From Acidaminobacter sp. (GTDB taxonomy: Bacteria > Bacillota > Clostridia > Peptostreptococcales > Acidaminobacteraceae), in assembly GCF_030247605.1 (NCBI RefSeq), contig NZ_JAOTSB010000020.1, forward strand, positions 1-50,637: a stretch of 50,637 nt of DNA. Direction: 5' to 3'. A program made the translations under genes and the position numbers. Below are positions 41,788 to 49,246 of this stretch, one piece after another (the stretch's first letter is position 1; every line of letters starts with the position of its first letter). The notes beneath the pieces were generated by a model. The model saw only the letters and a list, made by a program, of their open reading frames with translations, was not told the origin of the DNA and searched no databases.

Positions 41788-44031
41788 CTATTTATGCCTG
41801 CCGCCTCGTGAATCTTCCCTGTGGATTCGGCAAGCCATCATGATGACCACAGACCTCGGTTCAAAGTCGAACTCATGATGGACAGCCTTCATCTTACACA
41901 GCTCATCGACGATTTCTTCTCCGGCAGGCAGAGCTGTATTGACTGCCATCCGCCATTCTAAGCCCAACGGCAGAGCGGGCAGCACCACGTGCCGTGACTC
42001 CCAGTGCATGTTCATGCCCACGTAAATGACCTCATCTTCCTGGTCCGCCCCCGCCTCTTCAGCTTTTCCAGCGAACATGACCCCCAGATAGCGGGTTTCA
42101 ATGTCCTCCGTCAGATTCCACGGCTCCAAACCATGCTTACTGACATACGGGAAGCCGCATTTAGCCTGGCCCGTACTGTCCCGCAGATTCGGATGCCGCT
42201 TCCGCAGCGCGATCATCTTCCTGAAGAACTCATAAACATCCCGGTTTTTCTCAAGCAGTGTCCAGTCCAGCCAGGAGACCTCATTATCCTGACAGTAGGC
42301 ATTGTTATTCCCGTATTGTGTGTTGCAAAATTCATCGCCCGCATAGAACATGGGCGTCCCCTGGCTGGCCATCAAAACCGCGCAGGCATTCTTAATCAAG
42401 CGCTTGCGCAGCGCTATAACCCCAGGCTCCTCCGTCTCCCCTTCCGCGCCGCAGTTCCAGCTGTGGTTGTGATTCTCGCCGTCGGAATTATTCCAGCCAT
42501 TCGCCTCATTATGTTTTTCATTGTAACTGTACAGGTCATATAAAGTGAACCCATCATGACACGTAATGAAGTTAACCGAAGCATTCTTGCCGCGGTGCAC
42601 CGGATCATAAAGATCGTGGGATCCTGCGATCCGTTCCGCGACCGCCTCGGCAAGTCCGGAATCCCCCTTCAGAAAACGCCGCAGGTCATCCCGATACCGG
42701 CCATTCCACTCCGACCATCGCTTCCAGGACGGGAAGCTCCCAACCTGGTACAATCCGCCGGCGTCCCAGGCTTCCGCAATCAGCTTAACATTCGCCAAAA
42801 TTGGATCATAGGCCAGATTTTTCAAAAGCGGAGGATTGTTGCTCGGGGATCCATCCTCATTGCGCCCCAAAATCGACGCCAGATCAAACCTGAAGCCATC
42901 CACCCTGTACTCCGTCACCCAATACCTGAGACAATCCAAAATCAGGCGCTGCACCACAGGATGATTGGCATTCAATGTGTTGCCAACTCCACTGAAGTTA
43001 TAATACCGCCCATCCGGGGTCAGCATGTAATAAACGTTATTGTCAAGACCCTTGAAAGAGATATACGGCCCCCGTTCATCCCCCTCAGCCGTATGATTGA
43101 AGACCACATCCAAAATGACCTCAATGCCATTTTCATTAAGAGTTTTTATCAGAGCCTTAAGCTCTTTCCCTTCCTGATTGTATTCCACGCCTGCTGTATA
43201 ACTGGTGTTTGGCGCAAAAAAGCAGATAGGATTATACCCCCAGTAATTCAAAAGTTTGACCCCGTTAACCTCCCGCAGGTCTCTGCATTCGTCGAACTCA
43301 AAGATGGGCATCAGCTCCACCGCGTTGACGCCGAGCGCCTTCAAATAAGGCAGCTTTTCCATCAGGCCGTCAAAGGTGCCGGGATGCTTGACGCCGGAAG
43401 ACGCATGCCTTGTAAAGCCCCGCACATGCAGCTCATAGATGATCAGATCCTGCATTGGAATCAACGGCTGTTTGCAGTTGGCCCAGTCAAAGCCATTGGT
43501 CACCACCCGGGCTTTGTAGGGCTCCTCAACACCTTGCCGCTGCCCCCACTTGCTCTGTCCGGTAACCGCCTTTGCGAAGGGATCCAGCAAATACTTAGTC
43601 TGGTCAAAGATCAGCCCCCTTTCAGGCTCATACGGTCCATCGACCAGATAGGCATATTCAAAATTCTCAATGTCCAGGCCAAAGACAATCATGGAAAACA
43701 CATTGCCAATTCTATAGGGCTCCGGAAATGGTATGACCACAAAGGGATCTTTGCAGCCCCGTTCAAACAACGCCAGGCTGCAGGCGGTCGCATGCTGGGA
43801 GTAAATAGTGAAGCTAACGCCCCCAGGCACCACCACAGCGCCGTTTTGAAGAAAAAAGCCCGGCCGGATTTTGTAGTTTTGATACGTGTCAATAGGTACC
43901 AGCTCTTTCCACACGAAATGGTCCATACCGCTGGACTGCCTGACCTTCTTTACTTTGAAGGTTGCCACGCGCTCACCCCCGCTTCCTGATTCGTCCGCGT
44001 TGTCGCTGACGTTTCTTTTTATATTAGTCAA
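41788..44031 (-). CDS. glgX: Glycogen debranching enzyme, GlgX/isoamylase (GH13_11)
   Basis: 747 aa. CBM48 (GVSFTIYSQHATACSLALFE), then GH13 barrel: VILDVVFNHTAEG, nucleophile Asp in DGFRFDLASILGRNEDG, acid Glu in IAEAWDAGGLYQVG, and FITCHDGFTLYDLYSYNEKHNEANG. The C-terminal half ends with a variable domain. It cleaves alpha-1,6 branches in glycogen. A TTG start at 44031 with GGGGAAG overlaps the DUF434 gene by 8 bp. An antisense 477-codon frame overlaps it and is a shadow. Confidence 0.92.
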   Translation of the reverse strand: MTNIKRNVSDNADESGSGGERVATFKVKKVRQSSGMDHFVWKELVPIDTYQNYKIRPGFFLQNGAVVVPGGVSFTIYSQHATACSLALFERGCKDPFVVIPFPEPYRIGNVFSMIVFGLDIENFEYAYLVDGPYEPERGLIFDQTKYLLDPFAKAVTGQSKWGQRQGVEEPYKARVVTNGFDWANCKQPLIPMQDLIIYELHVRGFTRHASSGVKHPGTFDGLMEKLPYLKALGVNAVELMPIFEFDECRDLREVNGVKLLNYWGYNPICFFAPNTSYTAGVEYNQEGKELKALIKTLNENGIEVILDVVFNHTAEGDERGPYISFKGLDNNVYYMLTPDGRYYNFSGVGNTLNANHPVVQRLILDCLRYWVTEYRVDGFRFDLASILGRNEDGSPSNNPPLLKNLAYDPILANVKLIAEAWDAGGLYQVGSFPSWKRWSEWNGRYRDDLRRFLKGDSGLAEAVAERIAGSHDLYDPVHRGKNASVNFITCHDGFTLYDLYSYNEKHNEANGWNNSDGENHNHSWNCGAEGETEEPGVIALRKRLIKNACAVLMASQGTPMFYAGDEFCNTQYGNNNAYCQDNEVSWLDWTLLEKNRDVYEFFRKMIALRKRHPNLRDSTGQAKCGFPYVSKHGLEPWNLTEDIETRYLGVMFAGKAEEAGADQEDEVIYVGMNMHWESRHVVLPALPLGLEWRMAVNTALPAGEEIVDELCKMKAVHHEFDFEPRSVVIMMACRIHREDSRGGRHK

Positions 44032-44788
44032 ACTTCCCCACTTCAGCTTCCGTCATCCGCAGCTGTCCGCCACCGCTTTCCAGGTCGACGATCCAAGCTT
44101 CCGGGATCCACCTTTCAATGATCCACCGTCCGAGGTTCAGCCAGCTGCTGCAACTGTCCAGGATCACCGAGTCCCCCGTGACGACGCCTTCAGCGCCTGC
44201 GAGCGCTACATCCGCGTTCTTCACGAGCATCACTTCGACGGGAACACCCCAGGCAGCCGCCTCTCCCAAAATCAATTGTCCAAGCCTCCCGGAGTTGGAA
44301 ACAGGCGCATCCAAAAAGAATTTTGCCGATGGTCCCCCAAGCGCCCCCAGCGCCCGGCCAATCCACGCGAGCGCAACCTGCGTCTTGTCCACAATACCGT
44401 AGGTTCCCCTCAGCCCGGCTAAATCCCTTAGGACCCCATCCCGGCCAAGGATCAGCGGACTGCCCGACAGCGCCACCTCCAGCAAAATGATGAGATTGAA
44501 CCCGTCAATGTTCAGCGGGGTGTGCTGAACCGCGACCATCGGCAGCATGGTTTCTGCTCTATGGACCTGCCGACTGTGTGTAACCGCCGCCCGCTGAAGG
44601 GCAATCCGCTGCCTGGCCGTCAACTGGTAATGACCGCCCACCAGTTCTACCACTGACCTCAGCTTATAGCCGCGGTCGAGCAGCCAAACGATCTCGTCGA
44701 GAGCTGTTCTGAGCAGCGTCACCGAAGCCTCCGAAAAGCACTCTGCATCCGAGGGATCAAAGCCCCTTCGCTTAGTTTTGAGTGTCAT
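44024..44788 (-). CDS. DUF434 domain protein
   Basis: 254 aa. The N-terminal region (SDAECFSEASVTLLRTALDEIVWLLDRGYKLRSVVELVGGHYQLTARQRIAL, about 13-64) and the C-terminal part (GFNLIILLEVALSGSPLILGRDGVLRDLAGLRGTY) match DUF434/DUF5616, a predicted nuclease-like family with acidic residues. Function is unknown. It is translationally coupled to glgX, an odd combination. Two GCCGATGGT copies (44325 and 44535) lie within, encoding PSA and PMV. Confidence 0.82.
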   Translation of the reverse strand: MTLKTKRRGFDPSDAECFSEASVTLLRTALDEIVWLLDRGYKLRSVVELVGGHYQLTARQRIALQRAAVTHSRQVHRAETMLPMVAVQHTPLNIDGFNLIILLEVALSGSPLILGRDGVLRDLAGLRGTYGIVDKTQVALAWIGRALGALGGPSAKFFLDAPVSNSGRLGQLILGEAAAWGVPVEVMLVKNADVALAGAEGVVTGDSVILDSCSSWLNLGRWIIERWIPEAWIVDLESGGGQLRMTEAEVGKFD

Positions 44789-44872
44789 GGCAGCCCTTCT
44801 TTCACTCAGGTGTAAACTTATTATTCCTTATATTACCCATTTCGACTAAGTTCATTACAAATTGCGTCAGCA

Positions 44873-44892
44873 AAGGAAGGAAGGAAGGAAGG
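44873..44892. repeat. (AAGG)5 microsatellite
   Basis: Five tandem AAGG units in the promoter side of the DUF434-glgX operon, followed by GGCGGT...ACCGCC that may pair as a degenerate hairpin. Slippage here could change spacing in the intergenic region, though it is not in a coding frame. Confidence 0.7.
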
Positions 44893-45026
44893 CGGTATCA
44901 TTCAGCCATAAGCTTTAGACACCGCCTTAAAATTTAATCTTTGTAATCTTTTATAAACCCTATCTATAGATTTATCTGATAAAGTGGTCCTCAGTGAGAA
45001 TTCTTTTTCTGAAGGAGACCAATACC

Positions 45027-45398
45027 ATGACTTCAAAAACATCAAGCAAATTTCTTCAAAGCACAAAATTCCTGATTTTTTCTGCTTCTCTTCTCTTTAT
45101 AATGGGGATCTTATACCTGATTAACCATATTACATACTTCTCAAAATCAGTCGCTATTTATACCGCGCAAGGATTCACCCAATCAGAGATCCTCAGCCTG
45201 CTTGTGCCCGACCGGCTGCTGCCAGGCCTCTTTGAAGGGATTGGGCTCTTTTTTGGCGTGTCGGCGCTTTTGTTTGGTACAGCAATGATCAATCAAAAAC
45301 TGTCAGCTTCTTCCTATGAGTCAGCAGCCTCTGCACGCGCTGAAAAGGAAGCCCTCGAAGCCGCCAAAGTCTTCATGGCTGTAGAGGGGCTAGAGTGA
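45027..45398 (+). CDS. Small membrane protein, unknown
   Basis: 123 aa from ATG 45027 behind GAAGGAG (nine-base spacer). Two transmembrane helices (about residues 15-35, LIFSASLLFIMGILYLINHI, and 70-92, LFEGIGLFFGVSALLFGTAM), then a helical Ala/Glu-rich tail (SAASARAEKEALEAAKVFMAVE). No family recognised. It is the only plus-strand gene in the right half of the window and has its own terminator. Confidence 0.75.
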   Translation: MTSKTSSKFLQSTKFLIFSASLLFIMGILYLINHITYFSKSVAIYTAQGFTQSEILSLLVPDRLLPGLFEGIGLFFGVSALLFGTAMINQKLSASSYESAASARAEKEALEAAKVFMAVEGLE

Positions 45399-45457
45399 TA
45401 GTTAGCTAAGTATTTGGCTTAATCTGGTACACCCCAAAGTAAAATAAACAGATAAAA

Positions 45458-45488
45458 AATAAGCGCTGGCATTTCGCCAGCGCTTATT
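45458..45488 (+). terminator. Terminator of the 45027 gene
   Basis: AATAAGCGCTGGC / GCCAGCGCTTATT with a five-base loop, followed by AGTTTTTTC on the plus strand; perfect 13-bp stem. Confidence 0.9.
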
Positions 45489-45512
45489 AGTTTTTTCAAC
45501 CCTTCACAGGTT

Positions 45513-45566
45513 GGGGACGCGGACAACTTTCGAGTTGGGGGCAATAGGCCACAAGCCGCGGGGACT
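45513..45566. repeat. REP-like element, GGGGACGCGGACA plus GGGGGCAATAGGC
   Basis: GGGGACGCGGACAACTTTCG (45513) and, 23-24 bp later, GGGGGCAATAGGCCACAAGC with CGCGGGGAC (to 45566). The second half matches 39206-39234. It lies after the terminator of the 45027 gene and before the 3' end of the acetyltransferase gene. Confidence 0.7.
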
Positions 45567-45603
45567 GTAGTATTTCCGCAGCACTTCCCTTGAACAAAGC
45601 CAC

Positions 45604-46131
45604 TTATAACACAAATTCCATCTGGAGATCCCTCGGATCTGCGTCAAATAACGCCCTATTCACTTCAACCGCAGTTTTGCAGCCAATCGCCCAATAAAAA
45701 GCAATGGTCTCTTCCGCTGACCCCGCGCAGATGTAAAGCTTTTCTGCACCCCACTGCCTCGCACCTTCAGCCGCAGCCTCAAACAATTTTCGACCCAGCC
45801 CCTTGCCCCTGGCCTCACGCGTTATGAACAACTGATCGAGCAGGACATATCGTGCGCTTTCTCCGAAAAAATCTCTCCTGACCGCCACAAATCCAATCAT
45901 TTTTTGCCGATGGTCAAACGCCCCAACCGCCAACCCATCCCCCACCACAATCTCCACCAAATGTTTCAGATGCGTTTCATAGCCGTTTGGCCAGCTCGGG
46001 TCAAAATAATCAATCTCAACCAGCTGCAAAAGACCATCCACTTCCCGCCAGGCCTTCCCAATATGCTGAGAGGCGTCTATGTCGCTTATGCTCTTACAGT
46101 CTTCCAATGCCAAGGCTTTGATTTCAATCAT
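45604..46131 (-). CDS. GNAT family N-acetyltransferase
   Basis: 175 aa. GNAT core: VGDGLAVGAFDHRQKMIGFVAV, acetyl-CoA-binding LFITREARGKGLGRKLFEAAAEGARQWGAEKLYICAG (motif R-G-x-G-L-G), and the substrate part AIGCKTAVEVNRALFDAD. The DHRQ stretch encodes a GCCGATGGT copy (45906). The substrate cannot be told. Ribosome binding site GGAGGG is 11 bp from the start. Confidence 0.85.
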   Translation of the reverse strand: MIEIKALALEDCKSISDIDASQHIGKAWREVDGLLQLVEIDYFDPSWPNGYETHLKHLVEIVVGDGLAVGAFDHRQKMIGFVAVRRDFFGESARYVLLDQLFITREARGKGLGRKLFEAAAEGARQWGAEKLYICAGSAEETIAFYWAIGCKTAVEVNRALFDADPRDLQMEFVL

Positions 46132-46301
46132 TTAATCAAGACCCTCCCACAAAAGTTCTTATCTTATATTAGCATAGATTTACCCTCGTAAGATTAGGTG
46201 GATTGGCCATCTGACACAGACATAACCTTTCATGCAAATTAAAAAGAAGACAGTGTCAGCAACCTGCGCCTATTGCGCTTATCTCGTTTCCAAAAAAAAA
46301 G

Positions 46302-46334
46302 GTAGGAAGGCGGTGTCTGACACCGCCTTCCTAC
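46302..46334 (-). terminator. Terminator of the betaine transporter, made from the GGTGTCWGACACC palindrome
   Basis: A perfect 16-bp inverted repeat GTAGGAAGGCGGTGTC / GACACCGCCTTCCTAC centred on one base, followed on the minus strand by a nine-base T run. The core is identical to that of the 24-bp repeat arrays. Confidence 0.9.
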
Positions 46335-46353
46335 TATTATTTGTAAGTTAAAT

Positions 46354-47865
46354 CTACGTCACTTTTTCCTCACGCAGCGCCTTCATAAGCGCTAGTGCCG
46401 CCCCAAGCATAATCGCTATGAATGGGAATGCCGCAGCCACAGATACCGTCTGGAGAGGTCCAAGACCTCCTGCCAGCAGCAGCGCCGTTGCCAGAGCCGA
46501 CTGAATGAGACCCCAGCTGATCTTCTTGGTGTTGCTCGGATTCAAGTCCCCATCAGAAGTAAACATACCAAGGACAAAAGTCGCCGAATTCGCTGAAGTG
46601 ATAAAGAACGTGCACAGAAGGATCAGCGTCAAAGCCGACAAGATCATTCCCAGGGGCAGCTGACTGTAGACAGTAAACAATGCGGTCTCCGGCTTCGCCA
46701 CAACCGCGGCAGTTGCCTCAACACCCATCTTCATGCCATAGTCAATGCCTATACCGCCAAAGATTGCGAACCATACCATAGACGTAATCGCAGGTGCCAC
46801 AATAACCCCGGCAATAAACTCGCGAATGGTTCTGCCTTTGGATATGCGGGCAATAAAGGAACCGACAAACGGTGCCCACGCAATCCACCAAGCCCAGTAA
46901 AAGACCGTCCAGCCATTGACCCAGCCATTATCACCGCCAATGGAGTAATTGAGGCTGTCCGCGAAGAAATAGTTGAGATATTCGCCGAACGCGCCGGCAA
47001 AGCCCGTCAGCATCAGCAGCTTCGGCCCCACGAGGAACGTCAGAAGCAGAATGCCGCACGCCAGATACAGATTTATATCTCCTAAAAGCTTAATGCCCTT
47101 ATCAATGCCCGTGACAGCCGTCCAGATAAAAATGACGGTAATGACGACAATGATGATTATTTGCATCATGAAGTTCTCCGGAAGCCCAAACACCGCGTTC
47201 AGTCCGCTGTTGATCTGAAGTGTCCCAAGTCCGAGTGAAGTGGCAACCCCGGCAACGGTCGCAAAGACCGCGAGGATATCAATAGTTTTGCCAATTGGGC
47301 CTTCCGCGCCCTTCTCCCCAATCAAAGGGATGAAAATGGAACTGATCAGACCTTTGTGGCCTTTTCTAAACTGGAAATACGCCAGCGCCAGACCTATGAT
47401 GCTGTAATTCGCCCAAGGATGGAAGCCCCAGTGTTTGAAGGACGCCCTAAGGGCAAACATAGCTGCTTCGGGCGTGCCCGGCGTCGCGCCGAGCGGTGCC
47501 GCGTAATGTGACATTGGCTCCGCCACACCCCAGAACACCAGGCCTATACCCATGCCGGCACCAAACAGCATGGCGAACCATGATGTCGTTGAAAACTCGG
47601 GCTTGTCGTCGTCCTTACCAAGCTTGATCTTGCCATAAGGGCTGATCGCCAGCCCTATGGCAAAGATGACAAACAACAGCATGGAGAACAGGTAAGCCCA
47701 CCCAAAGTTGGTGGTGATGAAACCCAGCGTGCTCGAAGCCGCTGCCGCGAAGCTCTCCTTGGACAGGATGCCCCAAAGCGTCAGGATAATAACAGCGATA
47801 AGCGGAATTAAATAGGTCAGCTTCTGACCAAGAGATGTTGTTGCCGATGGTTTCAATCCATTCAC
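46354..47865 (-). CDS. BCCT family betaine/choline/carnitine transporter
   Basis: 503 aa, 12 hydrophobic segments. BCCT signature GWTVFYWAWWIAWAPFVGSFIARISKGRTIREFI (about residues 315-347), with the tryptophan box that binds trimethylammonium. Sodium- or proton-driven, inner membrane. It lies 40 bp downstream of grdH, so betaine uptake is linked to its reductive cleavage. The N-terminal cytoplasmic KPSATTS part encodes a GCCGATGGT copy (47843). GGGGAG precedes the start closely. Confidence 0.95.
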   Translation of the reverse strand: MNGLKPSATTSLGQKLTYLIPLIAVIILTLWGILSKESFAAAASSTLGFITTNFGWAYLFSMLLFVIFAIGLAISPYGKIKLGKDDDKPEFSTTSWFAMLFGAGMGIGLVFWGVAEPMSHYAAPLGATPGTPEAAMFALRASFKHWGFHPWANYSIIGLALAYFQFRKGHKGLISSIFIPLIGEKGAEGPIGKTIDILAVFATVAGVATSLGLGTLQINSGLNAVFGLPENFMMQIIIIVVITVIFIWTAVTGIDKGIKLLGDINLYLACGILLLTFLVGPKLLMLTGFAGAFGEYLNYFFADSLNYSIGGDNGWVNGWTVFYWAWWIAWAPFVGSFIARISKGRTIREFIAGVIVAPAITSMVWFAIFGGIGIDYGMKMGVEATAAVVAKPETALFTVYSQLPLGMILSALTLILLCTFFITSANSATFVLGMFTSDGDLNPSNTKKISWGLIQSALATALLLAGGLGPLQTVSVAAAFPFIAIMLGAALALMKALREEKVT

Positions 47866-47905
47866 TCCCCGGTAATTCGTCTTTTGGACTTAACTGAACA
47901 GCAGG

Positions 47906-49231
47906 TTAGAACTTGACCGGAAAAACAGTTTGCTCATGCACATCCGCTGTTAAAGCATCCAGCGCGACGCCGACTCTGTGGTAACGAAGCTTATATTGCG
48001 CTTCTTTCGTCGTCGACGGATCGCCAAGTGGATAAGGGATTGAAATAGTTGGAACGATTTTGTTGCTGCCTACAGTTTTCGCGACCGGAATCAGGTTGCA
48101 CATCTGAACAATCGCAAAGCCAGCTCTTTCGATTTCTTTGACCATCGTTGCACCGCAACGAGTACAGGTGCCTCATGTCGAGGTGAGAATCACGCCGTCC
48201 ACGCCTGCTTCGCGCAGATATGGAATCATTTCTCGGGCCATTCTTGCAGCTTCCGCTTCTGTTGTACCCGTGCCAACCGTACTGTAGAAATACTCGTGGA
48301 CCTTTCCAATTTTGCCTTCTTTTTCGTAGGCTTTCAATGCATCCAGCGGCACAATGACATCCGGATCCGCATCTGCGGCAGCCGGGTCAAAGCCAGCGTG
48401 AATCGTCTTGAACACCCCGGTCTCAAGGTCAACCAGCTCGGAAATGTCATAACGTCCCCAGCGCGTCGCAGAGGCTGACTGAATTCTGTCAGGATTCGCC
48501 ACTGGCACTATGCCACCGCTTGTGATAATAGCAATCGTCGCCTTTGATAAGTCCGCAATAGGCGGCGCAATATCCACGCGATCAATCTTAGGAATCGGAA
48601 GTTCTGTTTGGAAAGGCTCTCCAGCCAGTTTTTTCAGAAGCATTTCAACGACGCGGTCTGAAGCCGGTTTCTGATCCTTGAGCCAAACTTGATGGCGGAC
48701 GCCTCTTGGGTAGAAGCCTTCTTCAGCAGCCAGAAACATTGGCTTTTCGCCTTCCGGAAGGGCCAGGATCTTGTCGCCGAGTTCTGCCATTTTCTGAGTG
48801 TCAACCTTCATTGCCGCAGCGCTCTTTCCGCCCGGGAAGATATAGACATCTTTTTTGAACATCTCAACGCCAGGATTTTCTTCATTCATGGACGTCACAG
48901 CGTAAACACCGAACTTGTCCTGGACAAACTTGCTGACGACGCCGCAGGCATTGCCATAACGTCCAGCCTGAAATGCAGGCCCTGCAAAGAAGATATCAAA
49001 TTCTTTGTCTTTTAGGAAGCCTTCAATAGCCGCGATCGCTTCATCCTGTCTGGAGCCCATGAAGTTGTCGCCGCAGATGATCGTATGAGTAATTTCTGCG
49101 TTTTTCAGGGACGCAGCCAGTGCAAGGCCGGGACCGACCAGACCTTCTCGGATTTCAGGCGCGTGGTCTGCTTTCTCTTCTCCACCGATACCTGCGAAAA
49201 ACTGATTGATATATAAAATCGCTTTTTTCAC
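47906..49231 (-). CDS. grdH: Betaine reductase protein B, selenocysteine subunit (GrdH/GrdF type)
   Basis: 441 aa with an in-frame UGA at 48175-48173 (residue 353). The motif Sec-G-T-C at about 353-356 in VILTST-Sec-GTCTRCGATM is the active-site motif of GrdB/F/H proteins. The C-terminal 88 residues (ending VHEQTVFPVKF) follow without another stop. GTG start 49231 with GAGGGGGGAG. Protein B forms a substrate-bound Schiff base through the pyruvoyl subunit, and the Sec attacks the C-N bond to release the amine. Betaine is inferred from the adjacent BCCT transporter; sarcosine (GrdF) is the alternative. Confidence 0.95.
48146..48160 (-). promoter_or_regulatory. Candidate bacterial SECIS hairpin of grdH
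   Basis: The minus strand right after UGA reads 12 nt, then CGTTGC-GGT-GCAACG: a perfect 6-bp stem with a GGU loop, 18 nt from the UGA to the loop. That fits the bacterial SECIS pattern (short stem, G early in the loop, about 16-37 nt from UGA). grdA has no equally clear stem. Confidence 0.55.
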
Positions 49232-49246
49232 GTTGATCTCCCCCCT

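Larger units (their letters stand above)
2320..47851. repeat. Dispersed 11-bp motif TGCCGATGGTC (22 copies of the 9-mer core)
   Basis: GCCGATGGT read on the plus strand starts at 2320, 13634, 14153, 17132, 21406, 29730, 31770, 36244, 37977, 40577, 44325, 45906, 47843. ACCATCGGC starts at 3698, 8178, 12694, 17169, 27889, 32819, 36420, 40105, 44535. Fourteen extend to the full TGCCGATGGTC. Seventeen lie in genes, using all codon phases (TIG, PMV, ADG, PSA, DHR), five between genes. The span given covers all copies and is not one element. Confidence 0.9.

Noticed and set aside
42556..43989. 477-codon plus-strand frame opposite glgX
   Set aside because: Antisense to an intact GH13 enzyme with all catalytic motifs; composition is that of a shadow frame.
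2320..47851. GCCGATGGT as Chi or KOPS sequence
   Set aside because: The 13:9 strand split shows no clear polarity in this window, which these signals need; one window cannot settle it.
47906..48145. Independent 79-aa gene
   Set aside because: It is the C-terminal part of grdH beyond the Sec UGA; no start signal of its own.
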